A model generated the notes under the pieces. That model searched no databases. It was not told the origin of the DNA and saw nothing but the letters and a program-made list of their open reading frames with translations. Below are positions 34,106 through 41,977 of a stretch of 64,000 nt of DNA, one piece after another. Origin of the DNA: Ga0077560 sp046330435 (GTDB lineage Bacteria; Actinomycetota; Thermoleophilia; Miltoncostaeales; Miltoncostaeaceae); NCBI GenBank assembly GCA_046330435.1, contig JAXLST010000005.1, forward strand, positions 434,001 to 498,000. The letters are read 5' to 3'. Each line of letters begins with the position of its first letter. Within the stretch, counting starts at the first letter, position 1. A program made the position numbers and the translations under genes.

Positions 34106-34486
34106 ATGCGGGCGAGCATCCTGCAGTCCGTCTTCCCCCAGGACACGAACTCCCTGGGGACCCTGTTCGCCGGCACCCTCGTCGGCTGGATGGACAAGGC
34201 CGCCGCGTACGCCGCGATGCGCCGTGTGCGCGGCGGTGTCGTGACCGCCGCGATGGAGGAGATCGCCTTCCGCGAGCCCATCCGCCAGGGCGACCTGGTC
34301 GAGGTGGACGCCCAGGTGGTCTCGGTGGGCCGCACCAGCCTCCGCGTCCGGATCGACGTGTGGCGCGAGCGCCTGGAGGACGGTTCCCGCGAACTGTGCG
34401 TCCAGGGCCACTTCACCCTCGTCGCGGTCGGCCGCGACGGCAAGCCGGTCCCGGTCCCGCCGGAGCCCCCGGTCGCCGCTGCCTGA
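34106..34486 (+). CDS. Acyl-CoA thioesterase (hotdog fold)
   Basis: 126 aa. AGGAGGG 7 nt before the ATG at 34106 fixes the start. Hotdog landmarks: FPQDTNSLGTLFAGTLVGWMDKAAAYAAMR (catalytic Asn/Asp region, 10-39), VVTAAMEEIAFREPIRQGDLVEVDAQV and TSLRVRIDVWRE. This is the YciA/ACOT acyl-CoA thioesterase group with the normal single-domain length. It hydrolyses acyl-CoA to acid plus CoA. The VOC-like gene begins within or just after its stop. Confidence 0.88.
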   Translation: MRASILQSVFPQDTNSLGTLFAGTLVGWMDKAAAYAAMRRVRGGVVTAAMEEIAFREPIRQGDLVEVDAQVVSVGRTSLRVRIDVWRERLEDGSRELCVQGHFTLVAVGRDGKPVPVPPEPPVAAA

Positions 34487-35075
34487 GCTCGATCACGTCT
34501 TCGTGATGTGCGCTCCCGGCGGCCCGGAGGGCGCACGGCTGGCGGCCGCGATGGCGCCCGCGAGGGAGCGGGCGCACGTGGGGCAGGGCACGGCGAATCG
34601 GTGCTGGTTCATCGGGGGCCTGATGGTCGAGCTGCTCTGGCTCGTCGATCCGGAGGAGGCCGCGGCCGGCCCGGCCGCGCCGCTGCGCTTCGCCGAGCGC
34701 GCGGCGTGGCGCACGACTGGCGCCAGCCCGTTCGGCGTCGCACTGCGTGACGATGGCGCACCGCCACCCTTCCGGGCGTGGGAGTACCGCCCGCCGTACC
34801 TCCCGGAGGGTCGCTTCATCCCAATCGCGGATGCCCCGGTGACCGAGCCGGTCCTCTTCACCAGCCCCGGCCGGTCCATCCCGGAAGGTGAGGTCCGCGC
34901 ATCCGTGAACTGCGAGATCCGGATGCCCCACTGGGAGCGGTCGTCCCCGCTCGCCGGACTCGAGATCCCCGGCCTCACCCTGACGACGGGCGACCCGTTG
35001 ATGGTCGTCACCGTCGAGGGTGCATCAACGGTGATCGACCTCCGCCCCGACCTGCCGCTCCGAATGGATCTCTGA
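34479..35075 (+). CDS. VOC/glyoxalase-like protein, start uncertain
   Basis: About 198 aa if read from a CTG at 34479, or 190 aa from the GTG at 34503. Homologues I recall begin LDHVFV...GAPEA, and here PELDHVFVMCAPGGPEG runs through the GTG, so the true start is probably upstream; only CTG is available. Visible features: VGQGTANRCWFIGGLMVELLWLVDPEEA, FRAWEYRPPYLPEGRFI, LLxTSPGR. These match a VOC-family group of unknown substrate. The start would overlap the thioesterase stop (TGA 34484-34486), implying coupling. Confidence 0.7.
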   Translation: MPELDHVFVMCAPGGPEGARLAAAMAPARERAHVGQGTANRCWFIGGLMVELLWLVDPEEAAAGPAAPLRFAERAAWRTTGASPFGVALRDDGAPPPFRAWEYRPPYLPEGRFIPIADAPVTEPVLFTSPGRSIPEGEVRASVNCEIRMPHWERSSPLAGLEIPGLTLTTGDPLMVVTVEGASTVIDLRPDLPLRMDL

Positions 35076-35103
35076 CCCTCACTCCGGCCGGCCGGGTCGG
35101 CCG

Positions 35104-35783
35104 CTTCTCAGAACCGCCAGGGCCGGCAGCCGTTTGGCGCCTGGTGCGATCCGGGCGCTCCGTGATTCGGAACTGTGTCGCGCCTTGCTTTTCAGAACCG
35201 CCCGGCCCGGCAGTCGTTGACGCTGAGATGCGTTCGGGGTGTTCGGCCCCTGGAACCGCGCCTTGCGGCTGCCCGGATCCGGTTCGAGGTCGCCATCCAT
35301 GGCTCCCGGATCCCGACCCTCGCCATCCGCATCTTCTTGCTCTGCGGATCACCTGGCAGGCGTCCTCACGGGTACTGATGGGCGTCTCCTGCGCATCAAC
35401 TCGATGACGTCCCTGCGCGCCAGTTTGATCCTGCTTGTCCTCCGCCCATGGATGGGCGGATTTCCCCCTCGATCACGAGTCGTGGTCGCACCGGGAGGCA
35501 ACTCTCAGTACCCGTGTGGACGCCAACCCCGGAAAGGCGCACCACAAGAAATGTGGACGGCGAGGGTTGAGCAGCTGGGAGCCATGGATGGCGACCTGAA
35601 AGCTGTTGCCGGGCAGCCGCAAGGCGCGGTTCCAGGGGCCAAACCCCCCGTGGGCCATCAGCGCCAAACGACTGCCGGGCCGGAACGGTTCTGAAAAACA
35701 GGCGCGACAACAGTTCCGAATCACTGAGCGCCCGGATCACGCCAAGCGCCAAACGCCTGCCGGGCCGAAACCGTTCTGAAAAG
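35104..35783 (-). repeat. Fold-back element, copy 2 (inverted)
   Basis: The reverse complement of this stretch matches 13645-14343 through both arms and the centre. It fills 35076-35800. Left arm: two end motifs (TCAGAACCGCCAGGGCCGGC, then CAGAACCGCCCGGCCCGGC), GGAACCGCGCCTTGCGGCTG, CGCCATCCATGGCTCC, GGCGTCCTCACGGGTACTG. Centre: GGACGTCATCGAGT complement and the CCGCCCATGGATGGGCGG hairpin near 35442. Right arm: AGTACCCGTGTGGACGCC, CATGGATGGCGACCTGAAAG, AAGGCGCGGTTCCAGG, GCCGGGCCGGAACGGTTCTG, then a clear second end motif at 35735-35783. No ORF is conserved between copies, which argues for a non-coding element. Confidence 0.88.
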
Positions 35784-35800
35784 CACGCGTTGAAAACGAT

Positions 35801-35866
35801 TCAGCCGAACCGGCCCGCCACGTAGGCCTCGGTCTGGGGGTCGTCGGGGGCGGAGAAGATCTTCCG
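35801..35866 (-). pseudogene. 3' remnant of pstB (phosphate ABC transporter ATPase)
   Basis: Read on the minus strand this encodes RKIFSAPDDPQTEAYVAGRFG and a stop. It closely matches the extreme C-terminus of PstB (IFxxPxxxRTExYITGRFG-stop). Upstream (beyond about 35872) homology ends, and no ABC ATPase motif is present. So only the last ~21 codons remain, directly next to the fold-back element. A deletion or rearrangement with one end in the element is the simplest reading. Confidence 0.7.
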
Positions 35867-35914
35867 ACCCGGAACTACACTCTCGCCGTTTTGCCCTCTC
35901 CCGGTTGGAGTGAC

Positions 35915-36856
35915 ATGCAGCGTCCCGGCGCCCTCGAAGCGGCGGTCCCAGGAGGGTCCGCCGGATCCGGTTCCTCGGTGGTCGATGGTGAGATCACGAC
36001 GACGGTGCGGGTGATCCGCCTGCTGGTCGTCGCGGCGGTGGTGGCGGCCCTGGTGGCGGGCGCCGTCCATTTCCTCACGACGTCGGCGACGGGGACGGAC
36101 GCCGTCGTGGACGGGCTGGTGCTGACCGAGACGGCCCTCGCGGCGATCCTCATCCTCCTGGGGAGCCTGGTGGAGGGCTTCGGGTTCGGGCTGTCACTCG
36201 GGACGAACTGGCCGTACACCAAGAACATCCTGGTGCTGCTGGTGCGCGGTGACCCGGAGGCGGCGCACCGGATCGTGGCGACGCTGGTGGGGCTCATCGC
36301 GGTGGCGCTGGTGATCCTCGACCCGGGGTCGCTGACGATCAACGGCCTGGTGCTCATCGCGCTCACCGCGCTGCTGGGCATCGGGACCCTGCACGTGCTC
36401 GCCGGGCGGCTGCCGTCGATCGTGCACGGCGTGCACGGGCTGCTCGCGTACGGGGTGTTCCTCTGTTACCTGTGCGCCGTCTACGTCCCCGCGGTCGACT
36501 TCTGGACGTACCTGGACAAGATGAGCGCGCTCCACGCCCTGCTGCTCGCGGTGTTCCTGGGCGGCGTGACGACCGGGCAGCGGGGGTTCGGCCAGGCGAT
36601 CGGGGCGTTCGACGTGCCGAAGCGCCTCCCGCAGTTCGCCTTGGTGCTGCACATCCTCGCGGCGCTGTCGGTGGTGGCCACCCTGGGGTGGCTCATGCCG
36701 TCGTACCCACTGGCGTTCTACATCGCGGTGGGCCAGTTCCTGGTGGGCTTCCTGCTGTTCCACGCCGTGAACCTGCGGCCGAAGGCCCCGGGGATCATGG
36801 TCGCGATCCACCAGGCCGTGGTGCTCGCCATCACCGTGGCGATCATCTCCGCGTAG
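35915..36856 (+). CDS. Eight-TM membrane protein, CtaA/COX15-like
   Basis: 313 aa from the ATG at 35915 (TTGGAGTG 5 nt upstream; a TTG at 35891 is also open). About eight hydrophobic segments in two similar halves. His residues fall in pairs on helices: EAAHRIVATLVGLIAVALV and IVHGVHGLLAYGVFL in the first half, LVLHILAALSVVATLGW and AIHQAVVLAITVAIIS in the second. This spacing resembles heme A synthase (CtaA/COX15), which has HR and HQ on TM2, TM4, TM6 and TM8. The call is from pattern only; a cytochrome b-like membrane anchor is an alternative. It faces the convergent mdh gene. Confidence 0.45.
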   Translation: MQRPGALEAAVPGGSAGSGSSVVDGEITTTVRVIRLLVVAAVVAALVAGAVHFLTTSATGTDAVVDGLVLTETALAAILILLGSLVEGFGFGLSLGTNWPYTKNILVLLVRGDPEAAHRIVATLVGLIAVALVILDPGSLTINGLVLIALTALLGIGTLHVLAGRLPSIVHGVHGLLAYGVFLCYLCAVYVPAVDFWTYLDKMSALHALLLAVFLGGVTTGQRGFGQAIGAFDVPKRLPQFALVLHILAALSVVATLGWLMPSYPLAFYIAVGQFLVGFLLFHAVNLRPKAPGIMVAIHQAVVLAITVAIISA

Positions 36857-36880
36857 CCCGGCCGGGCCCGGAAACGAAAA

Positions 36881-36905
36881 GGGGCCGGGAGCGACGCCCG
36901 GCCCC
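36881..36905 (-). terminator. Intrinsic terminator of mdh
   Basis: Half-stem GGGGCCGGG pairs perfectly with CCCGGCCCC across 7 nt; on the minus strand it is followed by TTTTCGTTT. It lies between the convergent mdh and CtaA-like genes and may serve both. Confidence 0.8.
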
Positions 36906-36920
36906 CGTTCGCGGTACCGC

Positions 36921-37901
36921 TTAGAGCAGCTCGGCGACCGTCTCGCGCTCGCCGACCAGCTCCTCGTTGGAGGCGGCGATCTTGGCCTGCGCGAACTCGT
37001 CGTGCTCGATGCCCTTCACGACCTCGTACTTGCCCGGGGCGACGGTCTTCACCGGCACCGAGGCCCACACGCCGTCGGCGAACCCGTAGGTGCCGTCGGA
37101 GGGGACCGCGATCGAGTGGACGTCGTCGCTCGGGGTGTACAGCGACTTCACGTGGTCGATGAGGGCGTTCGCCGCCGACATCGCCGACGACAGGCCGCGG
37201 GCGGCGATGATCTCGGCGCCGCGCTTGCCGACCTTGGGGAGGAAGTCCTCCTTGAGCCACGCGTGGTCGGTGATGACCTCGGTGGCCGGCTTCCCGCCGA
37301 TGGTGGCGTGGAAGAAGTCCGCGAACATCGTCGGCGAGTGGTTGCCGTAGATGACGATGTCGTCGACGGAGGTGACCGGCTGGCCGGACTTCTGCGCCAG
37401 CTGGCTGGCGGCGCGGTTCTGGTCCAGGCGGGTCATCGCGGTGATGCTGGAGGCCGGGAGCCGCTTGAAGCGGGACGCGGCGATCATCGCGTTGGTGTTG
37501 CACGGGTTGCCGACCACCACGGAGGTGCAGCCATCAGCGGCGACCTCGTCGATGGCGTCGCCCTGGGCGATGAAGATCCGGCCGTTGTCCTTGAGGAGGT
37601 CGGCGCGCTCCATCCCCGGGCCGCGCGGCTTGGAGCCCACGAGGAGGCACCAGTCGGCGTCGGCGAACGCCTCGCGCGGGTCGTCCGTGCAGACGAGCTT
37701 GGTGAGGAGCGGGAAGGCGCAGTCGTCGAGCTCCATGGCGACGCCCTGCAGTGCCTTCTGGACCTGCTCGACGGGGATCTCCAGGAGTCGCAGCTCGATG
37801 GGCTGGTCCTTCCCGAACATCTCACCCGCGGCGATGCGGGGGAGCAGCGCGTAACCGATCTGGCCGGCCGCGCCGGTGACTGCGACTCGCAGAACACTCA
37901 T
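36921..37901 (-). CDS. mdh: Malate dehydrogenase
   Basis: 326 aa from the ATG at 37901. NAD motif VAVTGAAGQIGYALLPRIA (7-25); GSKPRGPGMERADLL (substrate Arg); VVVGNPCNTNAMIA; MTRLDQNRAASQLA (catalytic Asp/Arg); IYGNHSPTMFADF with catalytic His near 188. This is the 320-residue cytosolic-type MDH used by actinobacteria, interconverting malate and oxaloacetate. It is divergent from the sdh operon, so two TCA steps share a control region. The start overlaps the stop of a small upstream ORF (TGATG). Confidence 0.96.
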   Translation of the reverse strand: MSVLRVAVTGAAGQIGYALLPRIAAGEMFGKDQPIELRLLEIPVEQVQKALQGVAMELDDCAFPLLTKLVCTDDPREAFADADWCLLVGSKPRGPGMERADLLKDNGRIFIAQGDAIDEVAADGCTSVVVGNPCNTNAMIAASRFKRLPASSITAMTRLDQNRAASQLAQKSGQPVTSVDDIVIYGNHSPTMFADFFHATIGGKPATEVITDHAWLKEDFLPKVGKRGAEIIAARGLSSAMSAANALIDHVKSLYTPSDDVHSIAVPSDGTYGFADGVWASVPVKTVAPGKYEVVKGIEHDEFAQAKIAASNEELVGERETVAELL

Positions 37902-38009
37902 CAGGCGTTCACCTCGTTCTTCTTGTCGACGATGCCCTCCTCGATGTCCACGCCCTCCCGGCGACGTGGGCCGCTGGTGCGGAGGGACGGGCCATCCGGG
38001 TACTTCATG
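37901..38009 (-). CDS. Small ORF coupled to mdh (35 aa), unknown
   Basis: ATG at 38009, with AGAAGG about 8 nt upstream, encodes MKYPDGPSLRTSGPRRREG and VDIEEGIVDKKNEVNA. Its TGA shares a base with the mdh ATG (TGATG), the arrangement of translational coupling. The peptide is polar and charged, without TM. It could be a real small protein or a leader peptide that gates mdh translation. I do not recognise it. Confidence 0.45.
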
Positions 38010-38380
38010 TGACCGGCCTTCTGGGCGGCCGGGACCCACGTGCGGCCCTGCTGTGAGCGTAGTCGAACGCGAGCCGGACGCTGCGCCGCCCGCCCTCCGC
38101 CGGATCGGCGTGACGGTGGGCGCCGTGAGGGGATCGGGCCCGGCCGCGATGGACCGGCGGAGTATAGCCACGCCGCCGAAACCGGCTTCCCCGATGGGGC
38201 CGGGGATGGAGCGGCCGCGCGGGCGGACGCCGCGGGCCCTCCGCAGACCTGCCGCGGGTGGCCCGCATCAGGTCCTCTCGGGGTCGGTTGTCCCGGGGCG
38301 AAACGCCCTGAGTCAGGTAGATTCCGCGGTCGGGAGTACGTCCATTTCGACCAACTAGACAGGACGCGGGGGGCGGAAGC
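38010..38380. other. Divergent mdh / sdhA control region
   Basis: 371 nt without a gene. On the minus strand TATACT (complement of 38161-38166) is a good -10 for the small ORF-mdh unit with no matching -35. On the plus strand TAGATT (38318-38323) and TAGACA (38356-38361) are candidate -10 boxes for sdhA, whose TTG at 38381 has GGGGGCGGAAG just upstream. No clear operator palindrome or riboswitch is seen. Confidence 0.4.
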
Positions 38381-40072
38381 TTGCACACCCATGACGTCGT
38401 CGTCGTCGGGGCCGGCCTGGCGGGGATGCGCGCGGCGATCGCCGCGCACGAGGCCGGTGTCGACGTCGCGCTCGTGACGAAGGTGCACCCGGTGCGCAGT
38501 CACTCCGGCGCGGCCCAGGGCGGCATCAACGCCGCGCTCGGCAACGCGACCGACGACAGCACCGACAACCACACCTTCGACACCGTGAAGGGATCCGACT
38601 ACCTGGGCGACCAGGACGCGATCGAGATCCTCTGCGGCGACGCGCCCGGCGAGATCATCCAGCTCGAGCACTGGGGCGCCGTCTTCTCGCGTCACGAGAC
38701 CACCGGCAAGATCGCCCAGCGCCCGTTCGGCGGCGCCGGGTTCCCGCGCACCTGCTACGCGGCTGACCTCACCGGCCTGGTCATCCTGCACACCCTCTAC
38801 ACGGTGTGCGTGAAGTACGACATCCCGACGTACGAGGAGTACTTCGTCACCGAGCTGATCCAGGACGATCACGGCGGGTGCGCCGGCGTCGTGGCGTACG
38901 ACATGGTCCACGGGACCATCGAGACGATCGGTGCGAAGGCCGTCGTGCTGGCGACCGGTGGCGCGGGCCGCGTGTACCGCCCGTCCACGAACGCCCACTC
39001 CTCCACGGGTGACGGCATGAGCCTGGCGCTGCGCGCCGGCGTGCCGCTCAAGGACATGGAGTTCATGCAGTTCCACCCCACGACGCTCAGCCCGAGCGGC
39101 GTGCTGGTGACGGAGGGCGCCCGCGGCGAGGGCGGCATCCTCCTCAACAAGGACGGCGAGCGGTTCATGAGCAAGTACGCTCCGAACAAGCTCGAGCTGG
39201 CCTCCCGCGACGTGGTGTCGCGTGGCGAGGCCACGGAGATCATGGAGGGCCGGGGCGTCGACGGCTGCGTGCTGCTCGACCTGCGCCACCTCGGCAAGGA
39301 GAAGATCATGGAGCGGCTCCCGCAGATCCGGGAGCTGGCCATGGCGTTCGCGGGCGTGGACCCCATCGAGGCGCCCATCCCGATCCGCCCCGGCGCGCAC
39401 TACCACATGGGTGGCGTGCACGTGGACAGCTGGGGCGCCGCCCCGCACATGCCGGGCCTGTTCGCCGCCGGCGAGTGCGCCTGCGTCTCGGTGCACGGCG
39501 CGAACCGCCTCGGCGGCAACTCCCTGCTGGAGGCCGTCGTGTTCGGCGCCCGCACCGGCAAGGCTGCGGCCGGGTTCGCCCAGGAGTTCAACGGCAAGGG
39601 CATCCAGGCCACGCCGGAGCACGCCCTGCGGTACGAGGCGAAGCTCCGCGAGCTGCTGGACCGTGAGAACGGCCCCAAGCAGCACGAGATCCGCGAGGTG
39701 CTCGCGGACGTCATGCAGGAGAAGGTCGGCGTGTTCCGCACCGGCGACCAGCTCAAGGAGGCGAAGGTGGTCGTCGACGACCTCCGTGAGCGCTTCAAGG
39801 GCGTCGTGGTGGACGACAAGGGCCGCACCTTCAACCAGTCGCTCATCCACACGATCGAGACGGGCTTCCTGCTCGACCTCGCGGACTGCATGGTGACCGG
39901 CGCGGTCGCCCGCACCGAGTCCCGCGGCGCGCACTCCCGCACCGACTTCCCGGAGCGCGACGACGAGAACTGGATGAAGCACACGCTCTCGTACCTGCAG
40001 GACGATGAGATCCGCCTCGACTACTCCGAGGTCACGTTCACCAAGTTCGAGCCGCAGGTGAGGTCCTACTGA
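38381..40072 (+). CDS. sdhA: Succinate dehydrogenase/fumarate reductase flavoprotein
   Basis: 563 aa, TTG start. FAD motif VVVVGAGLAGMRAAI (6-20); RSHSGAAQGGIN with His41 for covalent FAD; QFHPTTL, TEGARGEGG and SRDVVSRG (active-site His/Arg); HYHMGGVHVD; GLFAAGECACVSVHGANRLGGNSL. It oxidises succinate to fumarate (or the reverse) at the inner membrane face. First gene of sdhA-sdhB-CCG protein, with a 1-nt overlap to sdhB (TGATG). Length and motifs are normal for SdhA. Confidence 0.95.
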   Translation: MHTHDVVVVGAGLAGMRAAIAAHEAGVDVALVTKVHPVRSHSGAAQGGINAALGNATDDSTDNHTFDTVKGSDYLGDQDAIEILCGDAPGEIIQLEHWGAVFSRHETTGKIAQRPFGGAGFPRTCYAADLTGLVILHTLYTVCVKYDIPTYEEYFVTELIQDDHGGCAGVVAYDMVHGTIETIGAKAVVLATGGAGRVYRPSTNAHSSTGDGMSLALRAGVPLKDMEFMQFHPTTLSPSGVLVTEGARGEGGILLNKDGERFMSKYAPNKLELASRDVVSRGEATEIMEGRGVDGCVLLDLRHLGKEKIMERLPQIRELAMAFAGVDPIEAPIPIRPGAHYHMGGVHVDSWGAAPHMPGLFAAGECACVSVHGANRLGGNSLLEAVVFGARTGKAAAGFAQEFNGKGIQATPEHALRYEAKLRELLDRENGPKQHEIREVLADVMQEKVGVFRTGDQLKEAKVVVDDLRERFKGVVVDDKGRTFNQSLIHTIETGFLLDLADCMVTGAVARTESRGAHSRTDFPERDDENWMKHTLSYLQDDEIRLDYSEVTFTKFEPQVRSY

Positions 40073-41022
40073 TGCCCACGACCACGTTCGACATCTTCCG
40101 GTTCCAGCCCGACGACGGGCCGGAGCCGTACCGCCAGGCGTTCACGCTCGAGCACGGCCAGGACCTGACCCTGCTCGACGCGATTTTGCGCCTGCAGGAC
40201 GAGCAGGACGGCACCCTCGCGGTCCGGTATTCATGCCGCTCCGCGATCTGCGGCTCCTGCGCGTGCAAGGCGGACGGCAAGACGGTCCTCGCCTGCATGA
40301 CGCAGGTGGAGGACGTGAAGGCCCAGAGCGGCGGCAAGCCGGTGCGGGTCGACCCCATCGGGAACTTCCGCCCGCTGAAGGACCTCATCGTCGACATGGA
40401 CCCCTTCTGGGACAAGTTCAAGTCGGTGAAGCCGTACCTGGTCCCCGACGGCCCGGCGCCCGAGAAGGAGCGCATCGTCTCCAAGGAGGCGATGCAGAAG
40501 ATCTACAACGAGAGCAAGTGCATCCTCTGCGCCGCCTGCTACTCGGAGTGCAACTCCCTCGCCGCCGACCCGGAGTTCGTGGGCCCCGCGGCCCTCGCCT
40601 GGGGCTTCCGCTTCGCGGGCGACGAGCGCGACGGCCAGCGGCACCACCGCGCCAAGCTCTACTCCGGTGAGCACGGCGTGTGGGACTGCACCCGCTGCAT
40701 GTACTGCAACGAGCGCTGCCCGAAGGGCGTGGACCCGCGCGACGCCATCGAGAAGCTCGGCGGCATCGCCTTCGCGGAGGGCATCAGCTGGGCCGACGCC
40801 GGCGCCCGTCACGCCAAGGCGTTCCTCATCTCCATGCGCACCGGCGGCAAGCTCAACGAGTCGCTGCTCGTGCCGTTCACGAACCCCATCAAGGCGCAGC
40901 TCGACCTGCCGTTCGCCCTGCGGATGGTGAGCAAGGGCAAGGCCCCGTCGCCCATCCCGCACAAGATCAAGAAGCTGGGCGAGGTCAAGAAGCTCATGAA
41001 GAACGTGAAGGAGACCATCTAG
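40072..41022 (+). CDS. sdhB: Succinate dehydrogenase/fumarate reductase iron-sulfur protein
   Basis: 316 aa, longer than the usual ~240. [2Fe-2S] site C55-x4-C60-x2-C63 ... C75 (SCRSAICGSCACKADGKTV). First cubane C150-x2-C-x2-C-x3-C (CILCAACYSECNS). The third site reads CTRCMYCNERCPKG, i.e. CxxCxxCxxxCP: an extra Cys where canonical SdhB has a non-Cys residue giving [3Fe-4S]. A second [4Fe-4S] is therefore likely, as reported for Sulfolobus-type SdhB. A C-terminal ~70-residue basic extension follows. It wires SdhA to the next protein. Confidence 0.93.
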   Translation: MPTTTFDIFRFQPDDGPEPYRQAFTLEHGQDLTLLDAILRLQDEQDGTLAVRYSCRSAICGSCACKADGKTVLACMTQVEDVKAQSGGKPVRVDPIGNFRPLKDLIVDMDPFWDKFKSVKPYLVPDGPAPEKERIVSKEAMQKIYNESKCILCAACYSECNSLAADPEFVGPAALAWGFRFAGDERDGQRHHRAKLYSGEHGVWDCTRCMYCNERCPKGVDPRDAIEKLGGIAFAEGISWADAGARHAKAFLISMRTGGKLNESLLVPFTNPIKAQLDLPFALRMVSKGKAPSPIPHKIKKLGEVKKLMKNVKETI

Positions 41023-41906
41023 TGGCCCGGCAGTTCGCCTACTACCCCGGCTGCGTCGCCGAGTTCTCCTCCAAGGAGCTGAACAAGACGACGAAGGCGC
41101 TTGCGCCCATGCTCGACCTCGAGCTCCTGCCGATGCCCGCGGCCACGTGCTGCGGCGCCGGCGACATCGCCGAGGCCAAGCCCAACCTGTACCTCACGCT
41201 CAACGTCCGCATCCTCTCCCAGGCGGAGGAGATGGGCGTCGACATCATGACCATCTGCAACGTCTGCACGCTCAACCTGCGGCGGGCGAACAAGCTGGTC
41301 AAGGATGACCCGCGTCTGCTGGAGAGCGTGAACGCGGAGCTGGTGAAGGCCGGCGCCCGCCCGTACGAGGGCACCCGCGAGGTCACGCACCTCCTGTGGT
41401 ACCTCGCCACGGAGGAGGGCCTGTCCCTCCTGGAGAAGCAGGGCCCGAAGGGCCTCAACGGCCTGCGCGTGGCGCCGTACTACGGCTGCCAGCTGCTGCG
41501 GCCGTCGTCGGTGATGGGCTTCGAGGACCCCGACCAGCCGCAGTCCCTGGAGCGGCTCATCGTCGCCCTGGGCGGCGAGGTCGCCGACTACGAGGCGAAG
41601 TCCCGCTGCTGCGGCTTCCCGATCCTCCTCGCCCGCGAGGCGGTCGCCCTGAAGGAGTCGCACGTCGCCCTGTCGCAGGCCCGCGACGCCGGTGCGGACT
41701 GCATGGTCACGCCGTGCCCGCTGTGCCACCTCGCAATGGACGCGTACCAGCGCAAGGCGGAGGCCGCGAACGGCACCGAGTACAACATGCCGGTGCTGCA
41801 CCTGCCGCAGCTCATCGGCCTGGCCCTCGGCCTGGACAGCAAGACCCTGGACTGGAAGCGCCACATGGTCCCGGTCGACAAGGTGCTGGAGGTCGTCGGC
41901 TCCTAG
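41022..41906 (+). CDS. CCG-domain protein (SdhE/HdrB-like third subunit)
   Basis: 294 aa from the GTG at 41022, overlapping the sdhB stop (TAGTG). Two cysteine-rich domains (PF02754 type): YYPGC...TCCGAG...CNVCTLN in the first half and YYGCQLLRPS...SRCCGFP...TPCPLCHLAMD in the second. Such CCG proteins replace or accompany the membrane anchor in SdhABE- and thiol:fumarate reductase-type complexes and bind an unusual Fe-S cluster. No SdhC/SdhD gene is adjacent, so this subunit probably mediates quinone or membrane contact. A GC hairpin terminator follows. Confidence 0.9.
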   Translation: MARQFAYYPGCVAEFSSKELNKTTKALAPMLDLELLPMPAATCCGAGDIAEAKPNLYLTLNVRILSQAEEMGVDIMTICNVCTLNLRRANKLVKDDPRLLESVNAELVKAGARPYEGTREVTHLLWYLATEEGLSLLEKQGPKGLNGLRVAPYYGCQLLRPSSVMGFEDPDQPQSLERLIVALGGEVADYEAKSRCCGFPILLAREAVALKESHVALSQARDAGADCMVTPCPLCHLAMDAYQRKAEAANGTEYNMPVLHLPQLIGLALGLDSKTLDWKRHMVPVDKVLEVVGS

Positions 41907-41932
41907 CCGACGCACCGCACCGCCGCAGTGCC

Positions 41933-41960
41933 CGAGGGGCCGCTGTGAGGCGGCCCCTCG
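41933..41960 (+). terminator. Terminator of sdh operon
   Basis: Half-stem CGAGGGGCCGC pairs perfectly with GCGGCCCCTCG across TGTGAG, then TCGTT. It lies between the convergent CCG-protein and SnoaL-like genes. Confidence 0.7.
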
Positions 41961-41977
41961 TCGTTCACCTCAGGACC

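Noticed and set aside
35801..36070. 89-codon minus-strand ORF as a full gene
   Set aside because: Only its last ~21 codons resemble PstB; the rest is shadow of the plus-strand membrane gene.
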